From NCBI RefSeq assembly GCF_010183535.1, contig NC_071332.1:2108001-2172000 (forward strand): DNA of 64,000 nucleotides, given 5' to 3'. The position numbers were made by a program, and so were the translations under genes. Shown here one piece after another: positions 11,001-21,539 of this stretch (position 1 is the stretch's first letter; each line of letters begins with the position of its first letter). Source of the stretch: Caenorhabditis remanei. Lineage: Eukaryota > Nematoda > Chromadorea > Rhabditida > Rhabditidae. Below the pieces are notes generated by a model. The model worked only from the letters and a program-made list of their open reading frames with translations. It was not told the DNA's origin and did no database searches.

Positions 11001-13155
11001 AAAATATAAAAAAAATTGGTAAAAATCAAGATTTTCTGGGTAAAAGCATCGGGATTTGAGATTGATACCAGATTTTCTGGGATTTTCGCTCAAATTTTGT
11101 CAAAAATCACTTAAAATAGCAAAAAAACATAGTAAAAATGAATATTTTCACGGTGAAAGCGTAAAGTATCAGAATTTTCCAGTTTTCGCTCCAACTTTGA
11201 CAAAAAAAAAACACTAAAAATAGCAATAAATTGGTTAAAAATAAGATTTTTGGGGGGGTAAGTATCAAAAATCCAATATCGGACCAGATTTTTTGGGATT
11301 TTCGCTCAAATTCCGGCAAAAAATCAAGAAAATGTTGGGAATTTTCAAGTTTTTAACGGAATTCCGCTAGGAATGTGGTGATTGGTTTGCGGACCTGCGA
11401 ATTTGAAGAATTGAGGGGTCAAAAGTGAAAATTCTGATCGAAATAGCGAAAAACTGGGTAAAAATGAAGATTTTCTGGGAGAAAGCGTCAAGAAATGTGT
11501 TTCGTAGCGGATTTTTGAGATTTCTGCTCAAATTTTGACAAAAAACACTAAAAATAGCAGAAAACTTGGTGAAATTTTAGATTTTCTGGGAGAAAGCGTC
11601 GAAAATTGCGTTTTGTACCAGATTTTTGAATTTTCGCTCAAATTTTGACAAAAAAAACCCTAAAAATATCAAAAAACATGGTAAAAACGAAGATTTTCAA
11701 CGAAAAAGCGTCAAGAAATTAAGTTTTGTACCTGATTTTTTGGGATTTTCGCCCAAATTTTGACAAAAAATGCTAAAAATAGCAGAAAAGCACGGTAAAA
11801 AATGAAGATTTTCCGGGATTTTCACTCAAATTCTAGCAGAAAATCAAGAAAATATAGAGAATTTCGACTTTTTTACGGAAAATCAGAGTTTTTCGATCGA
11901 TTTCTAGCGAAAAATCACAAAATGCTCGTTTCAGCTGTTATACTGTTAAAATCAGGGATTTGGGTGGTTTATGGCTAAAATTTTGTACAAAAACTCGTAT
12001 TTCGCATGCTAAAATAAGTGTTTTCACGCTTTTTCACAGAAAAATCCGATGAAAAAATGAGTTTTGTACCAGATTTTGTAATTTCCGCCCACATTCTGGC
12101 AACAAATCAAGAAAATCTAGAGAATTTTGACATTTTTAACGGAATTTCACATGAAATGCAGAAAAAAAGCAAAAATCGAAGTTTTCGCGCCCGGAAAATC
12201 AAATTTTCGAGTTTTCCGCTCAACTTCTGCGAAAAACAGATTTTGGCGGTTTTGGGATCAAATTTTGTTCAAAAAATCCGTCTTATCACGATAAAAAGTG
12301 TTTCCAGAGGCTTTTCCACAAAAAAATTTGTTGAAAACTTCAATTTTTCACAATTTCTACATGAATTATAGCTCTTTTCAGTGATTTTTTCGCTTTGAAA
12401 CCCTTAAAAACCCGCCGAAAACCACTTTTTCCTCTCCATCAACTCACATCATCGAACGTCTTATTAATGGCATCAATCTGGCTCTGCTTATCACGATACA
12501 TATCCTCGACCTGTTGATTCTTCTTCAAATTATAACCAAGTTTCGTCTCCTGTCGATCAGCGGTCACACCGAATCTATTGAATTCCGTCGATATATACTC
12601 GGTTTTCCGCATCCACGGAACAAGTTTCGAGTGCTGCGCCGACCGTTTCAGACTCATTTTTGACGTATTTTCGTCCTCAAGCAGGTATTGATCCTTCTCG
12701 TTTAATTCCTGCGGAAAAAAAAAAACAAAAAATCTGGAAATTTCCCATTTTTTCATATAAAATACCTCAACTTCTCCCGCAACATCCTCATCATATTTTC
12801 TCAAATCAATCAAATCCACATTCAAACCCATATCATCGTCACAAATGACAGCGTGCTTACAGTCACGATCGATACCTGACTGCTTGTACTCGACGAATCT
12901 AAAAATTCAATTTTTTATTTAAAAATTTATTTTTTGGGAATATTTTTTCCGAAAAATCGATTAAAAACCTGCTGAGAGGCACGAATGGGCATGGCATGAA
13001 CTTCGCATCGAACGGAACGTCTGGAACATTGTTGGTGAATCGCGGTTTCAGCATAAAATCCACTTTTCGCCTGGAAATTTTTTTTGAAAAATGAGTTTTT
13101 ATGGAAAAAAGTACGGTGGCTCTATTCGCTTGCCATCCGATGAGTTATGTGACAT
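8017..13155 (-). CDS. pafo-1: Paf1 complex subunit PAF1 (RNA polymerase II elongation)
   Basis: Subunit of the nuclear PAF1 complex that travels with RNA polymerase II and supports elongation and co-transcriptional histone modification. Seven exons join in frame: 13115-13155, 12969-13070, 12766-12898, 12448-12708, 10642-10977, 9636-9909 and 8017-8150, giving 426 residues. Family landmarks match human PAF1 in order: a PFDAKF-type segment near residue 32, GLNVDLIDLRKY, VPWMRKTEYISTEFNR, KTFDD, YIFPDF, a SREYDF block and RDVFVFYH. The C-terminus is a short acidic and serine-rich tail (SDSD at the end), as in other Paf1 proteins, but it is shorter than the vertebrate tail. Introns 4 (10978-12447) and 6 (8151-9635) are swollen with repeats; the others are short. 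It is transcribed away from the dehydrogenase at 13607, sharing a 450-bp intergenic region. The symbol follows the C. elegans orthologue. Confidence 0.93.
8151..9635. repeat. Repeat-filled last intron of pafo-1
   Basis: A segment of roughly 280 bp occurs twice in direct orientation (about 8685-8960 and 9345-9620). It carries GTGGCCTAGAAAC and the inverse TTTCTAGGCCACCA (family R6, also abundant at 44840-45480). Between the copies, about 8960-9118, lies a GC-rich foldback (family R4) with arms CATACTTGTCA and TGACAAGTATG around repeated GGGCCGGCCCG. Confidence 0.75.
9925..10175. repeat. Tandem repeat of about 30 bp in pafo-1 intron 5
   Basis: About eight units of the type TTTTTCGGCTGAAAATTCGTG, alternating GGCTG and TACTA variants. 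The serine- and asparagine-rich open frame across it is a product of the period. It lies wholly inside the intron at 9910-10641. Confidence 0.75.
10375..10575. repeat. Island of the 1150-2200 minisatellite core
   Basis: Four diverged copies of the GGCGTG...TTTGACGCGTT core, in both orientations, inside pafo-1 intron 5. The rest of that intron is simple AT-rich DNA. Confidence 0.55.
10990..11880. repeat. Tandem repeat of about 115 bp in pafo-1 intron 4
   Basis: Units share AAAATGAAGATTTTCTGGG, AGAAAGCGTC, GGGATTTTCGCTCAAATTTTG and ACACTAAAAATAGCA. About seven are recognisable. One unit boundary (about 11370-11395) repeats the first 20 or so bases of exon 5 together with its splice acceptor. 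Confidence 0.7.
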
Positions 13156-13606
13156 TTTGGAGTGCTGAAATAAAAAAACTGTTTTAAACTATAAAAATCA
13201 TTCAAAAATATCGAAAAACCGCAAAAAACCACAAAAAACCTGCGAAGAAAAAGCGAATAAAATTCAAAAAATCGACACGAGAAGCGCGCCAACATCGGGT
13301 AATGTGTCAGTAAACATGCTTGCGCATAATTGGTTTTGCGCGGGTTTTCGAAATAGATTTTTAAGACGATTTGTTTGTTTGTTTGAATTTTCAACAAATT
13401 CAAGGATTTCCAGATTGAAAATCCGATTAATATAGTTCGATATTATCTGTGCTACACTAAAAACCCCATAAATTCAATTGTTTACACATAAAACGTCGAG
13501 GTCGACGCGTTGTTTATTTTCTAACCAATGTAAACGGAAAATAGTGAATGATAAGAGAAATATTATTGTCATTCATTGATTTTTAGTCTTCAGAATTCAC
13601 TGGAAA
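13156..13606. promoter_or_regulatory. Shared upstream region of pafo-1 and dehydrogenase 1
   Basis: 450 bp between divergent start codons, low in repeats. Visible motifs are GTAAACA at 13310-13316 and TGTTTAC at 13479-13485 (both fit the DAF-16/FOXO binding element) and ATTGTCAT at 13565-13572, which fits the SKN-1 consensus WWTRTCAT and lies 34 bp before the dehydrogenase ATG. The motif matches are seen; binding is inferred. Confidence 0.45.
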
Positions 13607-14973
13607 ATGTCCCCAAAAAGCGTCGTGGTTACCGGTTCGAATCGTGGACTGGGTTTCGGTCTTGTACAGCAATTTCTGAAGGATCCGAATGTGGAGCATG
13701 TGATTGCAACGGCGAGAGATGTCGAAAAAGCAACGGTTTGTGTTAATTTTAAAATTTTTTGGAAGTTTTGATTTATTTGAAAAAATTGAGTGCCTTCAAG
13801 CTCAAAAAGCGTGCGGCCGCCGACACCTCACTGCCCTGAGCTACGTGTTCTGTTGGCGGTCGAATGGCTTTTTGGTTAACAGCGTTGCCTATCAATCTAG
13901 GCATCCGGGGTTCGATTCCACATGCCGCCAATTTCCTTTTTTGCATTTTTTGTTTTTGTATAAAAACTATTTCCTTCACAATTTCCACCTGTTCCAGGCC
14001 CTAAACTCGATTTCCGACCCACGACTCCACATCCTTCAGCTCTCTCTTGGATGCGATGACTCCATTGCTGCATTCACTGAAAAAGTGTCAGAAATAGTTG
14101 GAGACTCCGGGCTAACTCTTCTGATTAACAACGCCGCTGTGATGCTTCCATACGTCACAAAACAGAAACCAGATCGAAAAATCGTCAACGAGTTGTTCGA
14201 GGCGAACACAATTGGGCCAATGCTCCTCACTCAATCGCTGGTCCCCCTGATCGTAAAATCCGCGAGCCGCCCGGAAGTTAGTACCGATAGATTATCGATT
14301 TCCCGGGGAGCAATCATCAACATCGCTTCTGAATTCTTGGGATCCATCGGTGACAACACTTCAGGTTCCGGGGAGTACAAGGCGATGGCCTATCGGATGA
14401 CGAAATGTGCAGTCAACCAATTTACAAAGACATTATCGATTGATTTGAAGGAAGATCACATTTTGAGTGCGGGGATTTGTCCGGGAAAAGTTCAGACGGA
14501 TATGAGCAAAGGGAAAGGAGAGTTTACGGTGAGTCGTCTTTGTATGTGCGCTCCATCGCACCAGGTGTGCGGTGGAGCGACATTGAGAGTGATCACATTA
14601 TTATCACAGTTTTTAACCATACTATAAAAGCTGAAGTCTTGAGGATTCTGAATCTGTTTTTAAAATTTTTCTAGCATTAAATTGAACCGAGATATAAGAC
14701 TTGCAGCCAACAACCACACCCAAGTTATATTACTTGATTTCAAAATCTTGTATCTCACCCGAAATTTGTGCTAGAAAAAATCTGAAAACAGATTCCAAAT
14801 CCTCATGACTTCAGCTTTCTAATCATATAAATTTCATTGTCAGAAAACTTGAATTCAAGTTTTTGTTGCAGATCGAAGAAGCCTCGACTCTCCTCGTCGA
14901 AGCGTTCAATAAGCTTGGCGAGCAACACAATGGAGGATATTTCAGAAAGGATCTTTCGGTTATTCCGTATTAA
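13607..14973 (+). CDS. Short-chain dehydrogenase/reductase 1 (sdz-8-like)
   Basis: NAD(P)-dependent oxidoreductase of the classical SDR family, probably cytosolic; the substrate cannot be told from sequence. Exons 13607-13735, 13998-14528 and 14872-14973 give 253 residues, the normal family length. The Rossmann cofactor motif TGSNRGLG is at residues 9-16, NNAA at 87-90, the catalytic Ser at about 154, and the YxxxK pair at Tyr175 and Lys179. CPGKVQTDM after the active site fits the substrate loop. Intron 1 holds a tRNA-like element and intron 2 an R2 foldback. It resembles the C. elegans C55A6 dehydrogenase group (sdz-8 and neighbours), which is known as oxidative-stress responsive. It is paralogous to the gene at 17388 but differs in intron positions. 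Confidence 0.92.
13855..13930 (+). tRNA. tRNA-like gene or pseudogene in dehydrogenase 1 intron 1
   Basis: A 76-nt unit starting GGCGGT and ending TGCCGCC(A). It has a near-complete acceptor stem, a consensus B box GGTTCGATTCC, a TGCCT/AGGCA anticodon stem and TTTTTT shortly after. The anticodon loop comes out at eight bases and the T-stem has mismatches, so I would not assign an isotype. Just upstream (13812-13850), on the minus strand, is a second A-box-like piece (TAGCTCAGGGCAG), suggesting a composite tRNA-derived repeat. Confidence 0.45.
14625..14840. repeat. R2 foldback in dehydrogenase 1 intron 2
   Basis: An arm reading AAAGCTGAAGTCTTGAGGATT... to TTTCTAGCAT, then its inverse ending CTCATGACTTCAGCTTTCTA. 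It accounts for most of the intron at 14529-14871. Confidence 0.8.
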
Positions 14974-17140
14974 TTTTTTATTTGAATTTCTGTTTTTTTT
15001 TAAACTAAATAAAATGATACTTTGAATGTTAAAATTATCTTTTTTTGGAATTGCTAAAAAAATATTGCAACCTGATGAAAAAAGCCGGAATATGAAGTCG
15101 TGGCCTGGTCTCTGGAATAACTAAAAATTAATAAATTTTTATATGCTTGTGTAGATCAAAAATAGGGCTTTATTTTGGTAGTTGACAACTTTTTGATATC
15201 TTTTCACGCTTTTGAGATACGCGTCTTTAAAGATAAGTACATGTGAAAAGAAAGCAAGGTTGGAGCTTTCTTTAAAGGCGCATATCTCAAAAGTGTGGGG
15301 GGCTAGAAAAAAGTTGTCAACTACAAAAATGTAGTTCTAGAGTTGATCTACATAAACAATATAAATTGAAAACATTTTGAACGTTCTGGGACATTCTGGC
15401 AAGCTTTGAAAACCGTACATAGATAAAGAAGCAGACTGCCCAAAAGGCGATGTCGTGAAAGATAGATCTCGACCAATTAATTGTTGTTTACGACTATTTT
15501 CTATCTTTTCAATTTTTTTTTCCTATAATAAAAAGATAAGATAAGATAACCGAAAGAGTTTATAAACTTGACTCTCTGTGTCTCTCTCAGACGCTATTTT
15601 CTCTCATTTTCCTTTTTCTCTATCTTATTTTGGAGATAAATTGAAGTTCAATTCTATCTCATCTAATGACTTTTAATCTTACCAATATTTTCACTTTTTC
15701 ATGAAAAAGATAAGATAACCAACACTATATATATATATGCAGGGCTACCATAGATTTAGAAGTCAGTTCCCCCTTTTTTCTCTTTACTTAGTTCGTTAGT
15801 TCGCAAAGACTGACTGTGACCGGCCGTAGTGATGGTCCACATTTTCATCTTTTAGTATGTTGTAGATCAAAACTAGCTCTTTATTTTTGTAGTTGACAAC
15901 TTTTTGATAACTCGTCTAGATTTTGAGATATGGCGGCTTTAAAGTTGGATGACGAGAAAGCTGGGGTGGTCAGTCTTTAAAGACGCGTATCTCACATGCG
16001 TGAATAGCTATCAAAAAGTTGTCAACTACAAAAATGAAGCTTTAGATTTGATCTGCACAACCAACATAAACATGTTGCAAGCTGAATAGTTGATAAGTCT
16101 AAAAAAACGTTCTAAATTGTTCCAATATAAATTTTTATTTAAAAATCGATGCTATCTCGACCTACTTGTTGTTTATTAGTTTACCTCTTGTTTTTTGTTT
16201 TTACACTTTTTATTATTTTTTATAAAAGGAACGATAAGATAACAATAACCGTGCACCTTAGCATTCCTTCAACGTCTTGATAGTTCTCCATTACTATCAG
16301 CATCTTGTCTTCACTACCCGAACTTCGTAAAAAAGGTTCCATAAAAATGTCAAAATTTGTTGGATTTGTTCAGTTTTTTTAGTATGTTATAGAAAAAATC
16401 TTGCTCTTCATTTTTGTAGTTGACAACTTTTTGATAGCTATTCACGTTTTCGAGATATGCACCTTTAAAAACATGAAAGGGGGAGAGGGAGAGAGCGCAG
16501 ACAGCTAGAGTGCCTCGTTTCTCTGCGTTTCCATCTCTCTTTCCTATTGTTTTTGTAATGACTTTCAAAGTTTCATAATTTCAAACATCCCAAAATGAAA
16601 AATCGATAAAAACCGAGAAGCGCAGAGAAGCGAGAGTGTGTGCTTTCTCTCCGTCTATCTCTCCTTCCCCATGTTTGGTACCTGTCTTCCAAGCCGCGTA
16701 TCTCAAAAGTGTGAATAGCTACCAAAAAATTTTCAACTACAAAAGTGTAGAGAAAAAGAAGGGCTACATTTTTGTATTTGACCTCTTTTTGATAGCTCTT
16801 CTAGCTTTTGAGATATGCGTCTTTAAAGAGGTACATGTGAAAAGAAGGCAAGGTGTGGTGGACACGCAGAGAAGAAGACACCCTCGTTTCTCTGCGTCTC
16901 TCCTCTCTGTCATTCCAGGTGCGAATCTTTAAAGGCGCATATCTCGAAAGCGTGAATTGCTATCAAAAAACTTCCAACTACAAAACTGAAATTCTAGTTT
17001 CTCAAATCACAAATATGTCACATTTGTGACCGATTTCACAAATCATGGCATCGAAACGTTATCTCCAAGTTGTTCATCTATGAAATTAAGGGCTCATTTC
17101 GAAATATGTTCTCATGCTGACAAAAACAGTCTGCCGACCC
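14974..17140. repeat. Intergenic stretch dominated by R1 foldbacks
   Basis: R1 pairs lie at about 15155-15360, 15850-16070, and in a run from 16385 to 17000, some with centres made of AGAGACGCAGAGAAGCGAGAG-type sequence. Between them (15480-15790 and 16090-16340) is AT-rich DNA with GATAAGATAA runs and no exon that I can see. Confidence 0.75.
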
Positions 17141-17149
17141 CAAACTATT

Positions 17150-17387
17150 TTTGTGTCCATCTGTGACTACAACCCAACTACACTTGTCTGCGTCTCTCCA
17201 CTTGTTTGTTCTCTCCTCTTCTATCTTCTTTCAATGTCATCATTTGTCTCGGAGGGCAGTCGCCCCGCCGTCTGTTTTCCCTATTTTCCCCGTTTTCCCC
17301 CCACTTTTCGACCCCTGAACTTTGAGAACCAAGGCATATATAAAGCAACTTCAAAAGTAGTATTTATCTTCAGAATCTTCTAGAATC
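17150..17387 (+). promoter_or_regulatory. Promoter region of dehydrogenase 2
   Basis: Pyrimidine-rich, repeat-free DNA with AATGTCAT at 17233-17240 (a match to the SKN-1 consensus) and a TATATAAA box near 17336-17343, about 45 bp before the ATG at 17388. Stress-induced expression of the family is known in C. elegans; its operation here is inferred. Confidence 0.5.
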
Positions 17388-19069
17388 ATGTCCCCAGGAA
17401 GTGTCGTTGTCACCGGTGCCAACCGTGGTATTGGACTCGGACTCGTCCAACAACTCGTCAAGGATAAGAATATCCGTCATATTATTGCGACGGCGAGAGA
17501 TGTCGAGAAGGCTACTGTAAGTGTTTTTTGTTTAAAAAAAAATCAATAATTTCTTCAATTCCAGGAGCTTAACACTATCAAGGACCCACGTCTCCACGTC
17601 CTCCCGTTGGCTGTCACTTGCGACAAATCGATCGATACTTTTGTGTCGAAAGTTGCTGAAATTGTGGGAGCCGATGGGTTGAACCTTCTTGTGAATAATG
17701 CGGGAATCGCGGTGAAGTATGGAAGCAAATCGGTGGGTTTTATAATTGAGAAAAAAACAAGAAAAAGTAGAGATTGAAGGAAAAAAAGGGGAAAAAGGTT
17801 TATATTAAAAGACGCATATCTCAAAAATGGGCGGAGCTAACAAAAAGTTATCAACTACAAAAATGTAGAGCTAATTTCGATCTACACAATGAATATAAAT
17901 TCTATTGAATAGGACCACAGGAAATGTAGTGGCACGCATTTGAATCTTGGCAATTTTGACAAAAAATTGAAATTGGAAATTTAAAAAAAAAGATTGTTTT
18001 CTTTTTTCTTGAAACCGATGTTTTTTGCAGTGGTATAAACACGCAAAGTATAGCATGTTTTTAGCTGTATATAACAATTTGAAGTTATATTCCTTGGAAG
18101 CTCAGAATATTACCTTGATGCTGCCAATACTATGAAATTGCTTTACTTTGCCACCTCGCAACTCTGAACCATGTATTTCAATTTTTTTAATTTTACATTC
18201 ATTTTGTAGATCAGGTTTAGCTGAACATTTTTGCAGTTAACAGTTTTTCCGTATGTACTTTTGCTGTTGAGTTATGACGGTTCTCCGCCAACATCCATTC
18301 CCTGCGCTTCCTTCACTGGTAGTGACAGGTGTCCTTCTTTTAAGACGCATATCTCAAAAACTATCATAGGTATCAAAAAAATTATCAACTATTAAAATAA
18401 TGATCTAAACTGGATCTACATTTTTGTAGTTGACAATTTTTTGATAGCTCCGCCCACTTTTGAGATATACGCCTTTAAATATATGATTTAAAAAAAGTGA
18501 GAAATCTATCATTTCCCTTCTGTTTAAAGGCGCATATCACAAAACCTAGAACACCTATATCAAAATTGCCCATTACAAAAATGAAGCCCGAGCTTTTATC
18601 CACTGTATTCCAGGAACCAAACCGTGCCAAGATCAACGAGCAACTCGACGTCAACACCACCAGCGTCGTCGTTCTCAGTCAGAAATTCCTGCCACTCCTC
18701 AAGAAAGCCGCGTCGAAAGTCTCCGGAGATCAACTCTCAGTCTCTCGCGCCGCCGTTGTCACCATCTCCTCAGGACTCGGCTCAATTACTGAAAACGATA
18801 CGGGCTCTGGACTCTTCGAGGGTCTTGCCTACAGAATGAGTAAGGCGGCAGTCAACATGTTCGCCAAGACATTCTCGATTGACATGAAGGATGATCATAT
18901 TCTCGCAGTCAACTTCTGTCCAGGATGGGTTCAAACTGATATGGGAGGGAAGCAGGCGGCGTTGACTGTGGAGCAGTCCACTTCTGAGTTGGTGGCCGCT
19001 TTCAATAAGTTGGACAACTCACACAATGGAGGATATTATCACAGGGATCTCGCTCCATTCAAGTTCTAA
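17388..19069 (+). CDS. Short-chain dehydrogenase/reductase 2 (sdz-8-like)
   Basis: NAD(P)-dependent oxidoreductase, paralogue of the gene at 13607. Exons 17388-17516, 17565-17732 and 18614-19069 give 250 residues. TGANRGIG is at 9-16, NNAG at 87-90, the catalytic Ser in ISSGLGSI at about 151, and Tyr172 and Lys176 form YxxxK. The second intron (17733-18613) has no counterpart in dehydrogenase 1 and consists largely of R1 arms. Conversely, it lacks the final intron of dehydrogenase 1. A poly(A) signal AATAAA lies at 19105-19110. The last part of exon 3, with its 3' flank, was duplicated three times downstream along with the membrane-protein genes. Confidence 0.93.
17733..18613. repeat. Repeat-built intron of dehydrogenase 2
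   Basis: R1 arms at about 17810-17885, 18195-18260, 18330-18480 and 18520-18590. The remaining 17890-18190 is AT-rich without a recognised element. Donor GTGGGT and acceptor TATTCCAG are at the ends. Confidence 0.75.
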
Positions 19070-19119
19070 ACTGCCTCATGGTTACTGTATATTTGTTATC
19101 CATTAATAAAACAATGAAC

Positions 19120-20318
19120 ACATTTTGAGTGTATAAGTTTTCTGATCTGACAGTTGAAACTGCAAACTGAGGATATGCCTGATGCAAACGTTCTCTATCG
19201 CAAAGGGTGATTTTGGTCGAACCGCCCGAGACATGCGACTGGCCTTGACCTATGCACACCGACGCAACGGCAAATGGTCCTCCTTCTATTTACCTCAAAT
19301 CCCCCTACGATTTGTGGGTGACACTTCTTTCGAACATCGGTTACAGTTAGTTACAGTTAAGACTTTCCGAATTTTTAGCCTGCAAATGCTGGAAATGCTA
19401 AGACCACTTTTTATTTTTTCTAAAGTTCCAGTTTTTGCGACAAATAACTTTTTTCACGAGATCGCTTTGCAAAAACAGAATACAGATTTGAAAGCAGCGC
19501 AAAATTTCCGCTCGACTCGGCAACCTTCCAGCATTGCGCACACTATTTTGAGGGGGCCTCTGCAGGAGGCCGTGATAAAGCACGTTTTGAGCTTTTTCCG
19601 AAAATCCAAAACGACCATCTGATAGGAAATGATGTTTGCTTCATTTTAAGCTATCATTTGTTAATTTTGGTTGTCTGAAAATGCCGTTAGGGCTCAGAAT
19701 GTAGTTTTCAGGAAAAACCGGTGTTTTTGGAGCAAAAGTATAACAATTCCTGGTTTTTCAGTGCTGAGCAATCAAATTTCATCAAGGGGCACAATAACTA
19801 AAAAATAGGTCTCGGTCCGCAGATTCGCGATTTTTTATATTAAAACAGTGATTTTCGTTCAAACCATAAAAAGAGCTCGATAAAATCATTGAGACGACAG
19901 AAATTTTTTAACTTGTGCTCAAATGATAGGCATTGAGACAATCTATCAGACTGTCGATGCAGAAATTGAGAAAAATTCGAAACAAAAGCACAAGAGCCGA
20001 AAAACAGCATTTTCAGTGCAAAAAATAGTTTTTCATTTTTGTAATTTGCAAATGCGCTATAATGAGAAAAATCCTGAAAAATTTCATTTGGAATACCGTG
20101 CCTAGTAAGAAAGGTTACTCATGTATTTTTGATAGCGCCACGTTTTTTGCCCAGATCTTTATCTGACAGTGTCTAGCAGGTCCTACCCCTCTAGACATAC
20201 GGCTGTCCTTGACCTATATAACTACGCAATGATCAGAATGGTCCTCTCTTTCCCCCTACCAACGTTTCTTTTCCCTCCTTCTCTCAAAAGCAATTTCCCT
20301 AAAAAATTCCTCTTTCAG
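19120..20318 (+). promoter_or_regulatory. Upstream spacer of membrane gene A (unit-conserved)
   Basis: Segments of this spacer recur upstream of copies B, C and D: CGCTCTATCGCGAAGGGTCTTTT-type, CTTGACCTATGTACACCGACGCAATGG-type and CTAGATCGTTATCTG-type. A GATA-factor site TTATCT is at 20159-20164. The spacer ends in TCTTTCAG two bases before the ATG, a 3' splice site with no upstream exon, as for SL trans-splicing. The open frame at 19182-19622 is not kept in the other units. Confidence 0.45.
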
Positions 20319-20319
20319 A

Positions 20320-21457
20320 ATGACTATCATCACTTCAATGCAAACTAAATATCCACGCTCACCATTTAAATTGTTTCTGGAAGCATCCAGATCGGAAGAC
20401 CCTTCATTTTCCTTGAAAAATCTCAAAGATTCGATAAGAAATAGTCCACAACAAGATGGAGATGAAGTGACTATGGTCCAAATCCGAGAACATCTGAGAA
20501 TGGAAGATTGGGTTGATATGAAAAAAGAAGCAGTGGAGAGATCACTGTACTGTTATAAATCCGATGGACCCTTTTCGGTGGGTATATATTGTTAAAGATA
20601 ATTGCAAACTGTGCCGGTACAAAAAAGTTGTCAACTACAAAAAATTTATACATAATTGACTTTGTGGGACACTAAGGTCATTTTCAACTGAAAAGTGCCA
20701 AATTGAAAATTACATGCACGGTACTGTAGGTTTTGGTCTAAATTTACAAAGATAAATATTTGTGTCGGTCCGGTTTGCAAATTTGATAACTATTTACTAA
20801 TTCATATTATTAATCTTTCAGTTCAAAACCAAACTTGCCTTTCTCTCCGGATGTTTCATATTCGGAGTCATTTGTTGTCAATTGGTTTACAATTTGTATC
20901 TTGGCCAGGAGCTATCATTTGAAACTAGAGTTGTGTTAATAGCCACCACGTTTGCTTTCCCGTTTTTTGGCACTGTACTTTCGCTTAGGTAAGTTTGGAA
21001 ATATATAGATTTGAAGTGAATTTTCATGAGTTTCAGGCGAGGAGGCGGTAACAGTGACTGGTTCAACGACGACGAGTACAATGAGAACTATAATTCAATA
21101 AAGGTGTCCGAACTGAAACAACGCCAGCTTAAACTCATCGATTGCTACCTGAATCAAGTGTTACCGATGGAAGCGGAAATTGAAGCTAGTCGTTATCGAC
21201 ATGACGTTTTAGCAATGATCGTTACTGGAGAATGGATGTTTTATACTTTCTTCCAATTTTGCTATTCAATCTATCATCTGTCAAACAACTGGTCTAACAA
21301 GGAGATTCGAGATATGGACACTATGGATGCTGCAATCTCTGGACACGTGTTTTTAACTCTCAGTATCTGGCTCATCATCTTTTGGCATGCATGGAAGATA
21401 GCTAGGCGTACTGTTAAACACACAAAGCAAGCTGACTGTGGAGCAGTCCACTTCTGA
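20320..21457 (+). CDS. Unrecognised four-pass membrane protein, copy A
   Basis: Function unknown. Exons 20320-20577, 20822-20988 and 21037-21457 give 281 residues. Residues 1-86 are hydrophilic and without a signal peptide. Hydrophobic segments at about 91-113, 122-141, 201-223 and 242-261 suggest four membrane passes. Between the second and third lies a charged, helical stretch with the family-invariant blocks SELKQRQL, LIDCY and RYRHD (about 166-198). The last residues, about 274-281, come from dehydrogenase DNA read in another frame, so the C-terminus is chimeric and the stop falls inside the dehydrogenase fragment. Unlike copies C and D, it has no intron after the RYRHDVL block. Confidence 0.8.
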
Positions 21458-21539
21458 GTTGGTGGCCGCTTTTAATAAGTTGGACAACTCACACAATGGA
21501 GGATATTATTACAGGGATCTCACTTCATTCAAGTTCTAA
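21433..21539 (+). pseudogene. Dehydrogenase 3' fragment 1 (after copy A)
   Basis: Near-identical to the last 35 codons of the gene at 17388, including the ending FKF and stop, with the frame still open, followed by matching 3' UTR and AATAAA at 21574-21579. It lacks the cofactor and catalytic regions, so it cannot encode an enzyme. Its start overlaps the end of copy A in a different frame. Confidence 0.88.

Noticed and set aside
12018..12371. 117-residue plus-strand frame
   Set aside because: Lies in pafo-1 intron 4 within diverged tandem repeats, with lysine/phenylalanine bias typical of AT-rich DNA.
19182..19622. 146-residue open frame between dehydrogenase 2 and copy A
   Set aside because: The matching segments upstream of copies B, C and D do not keep the frame; more likely conserved promoter DNA.
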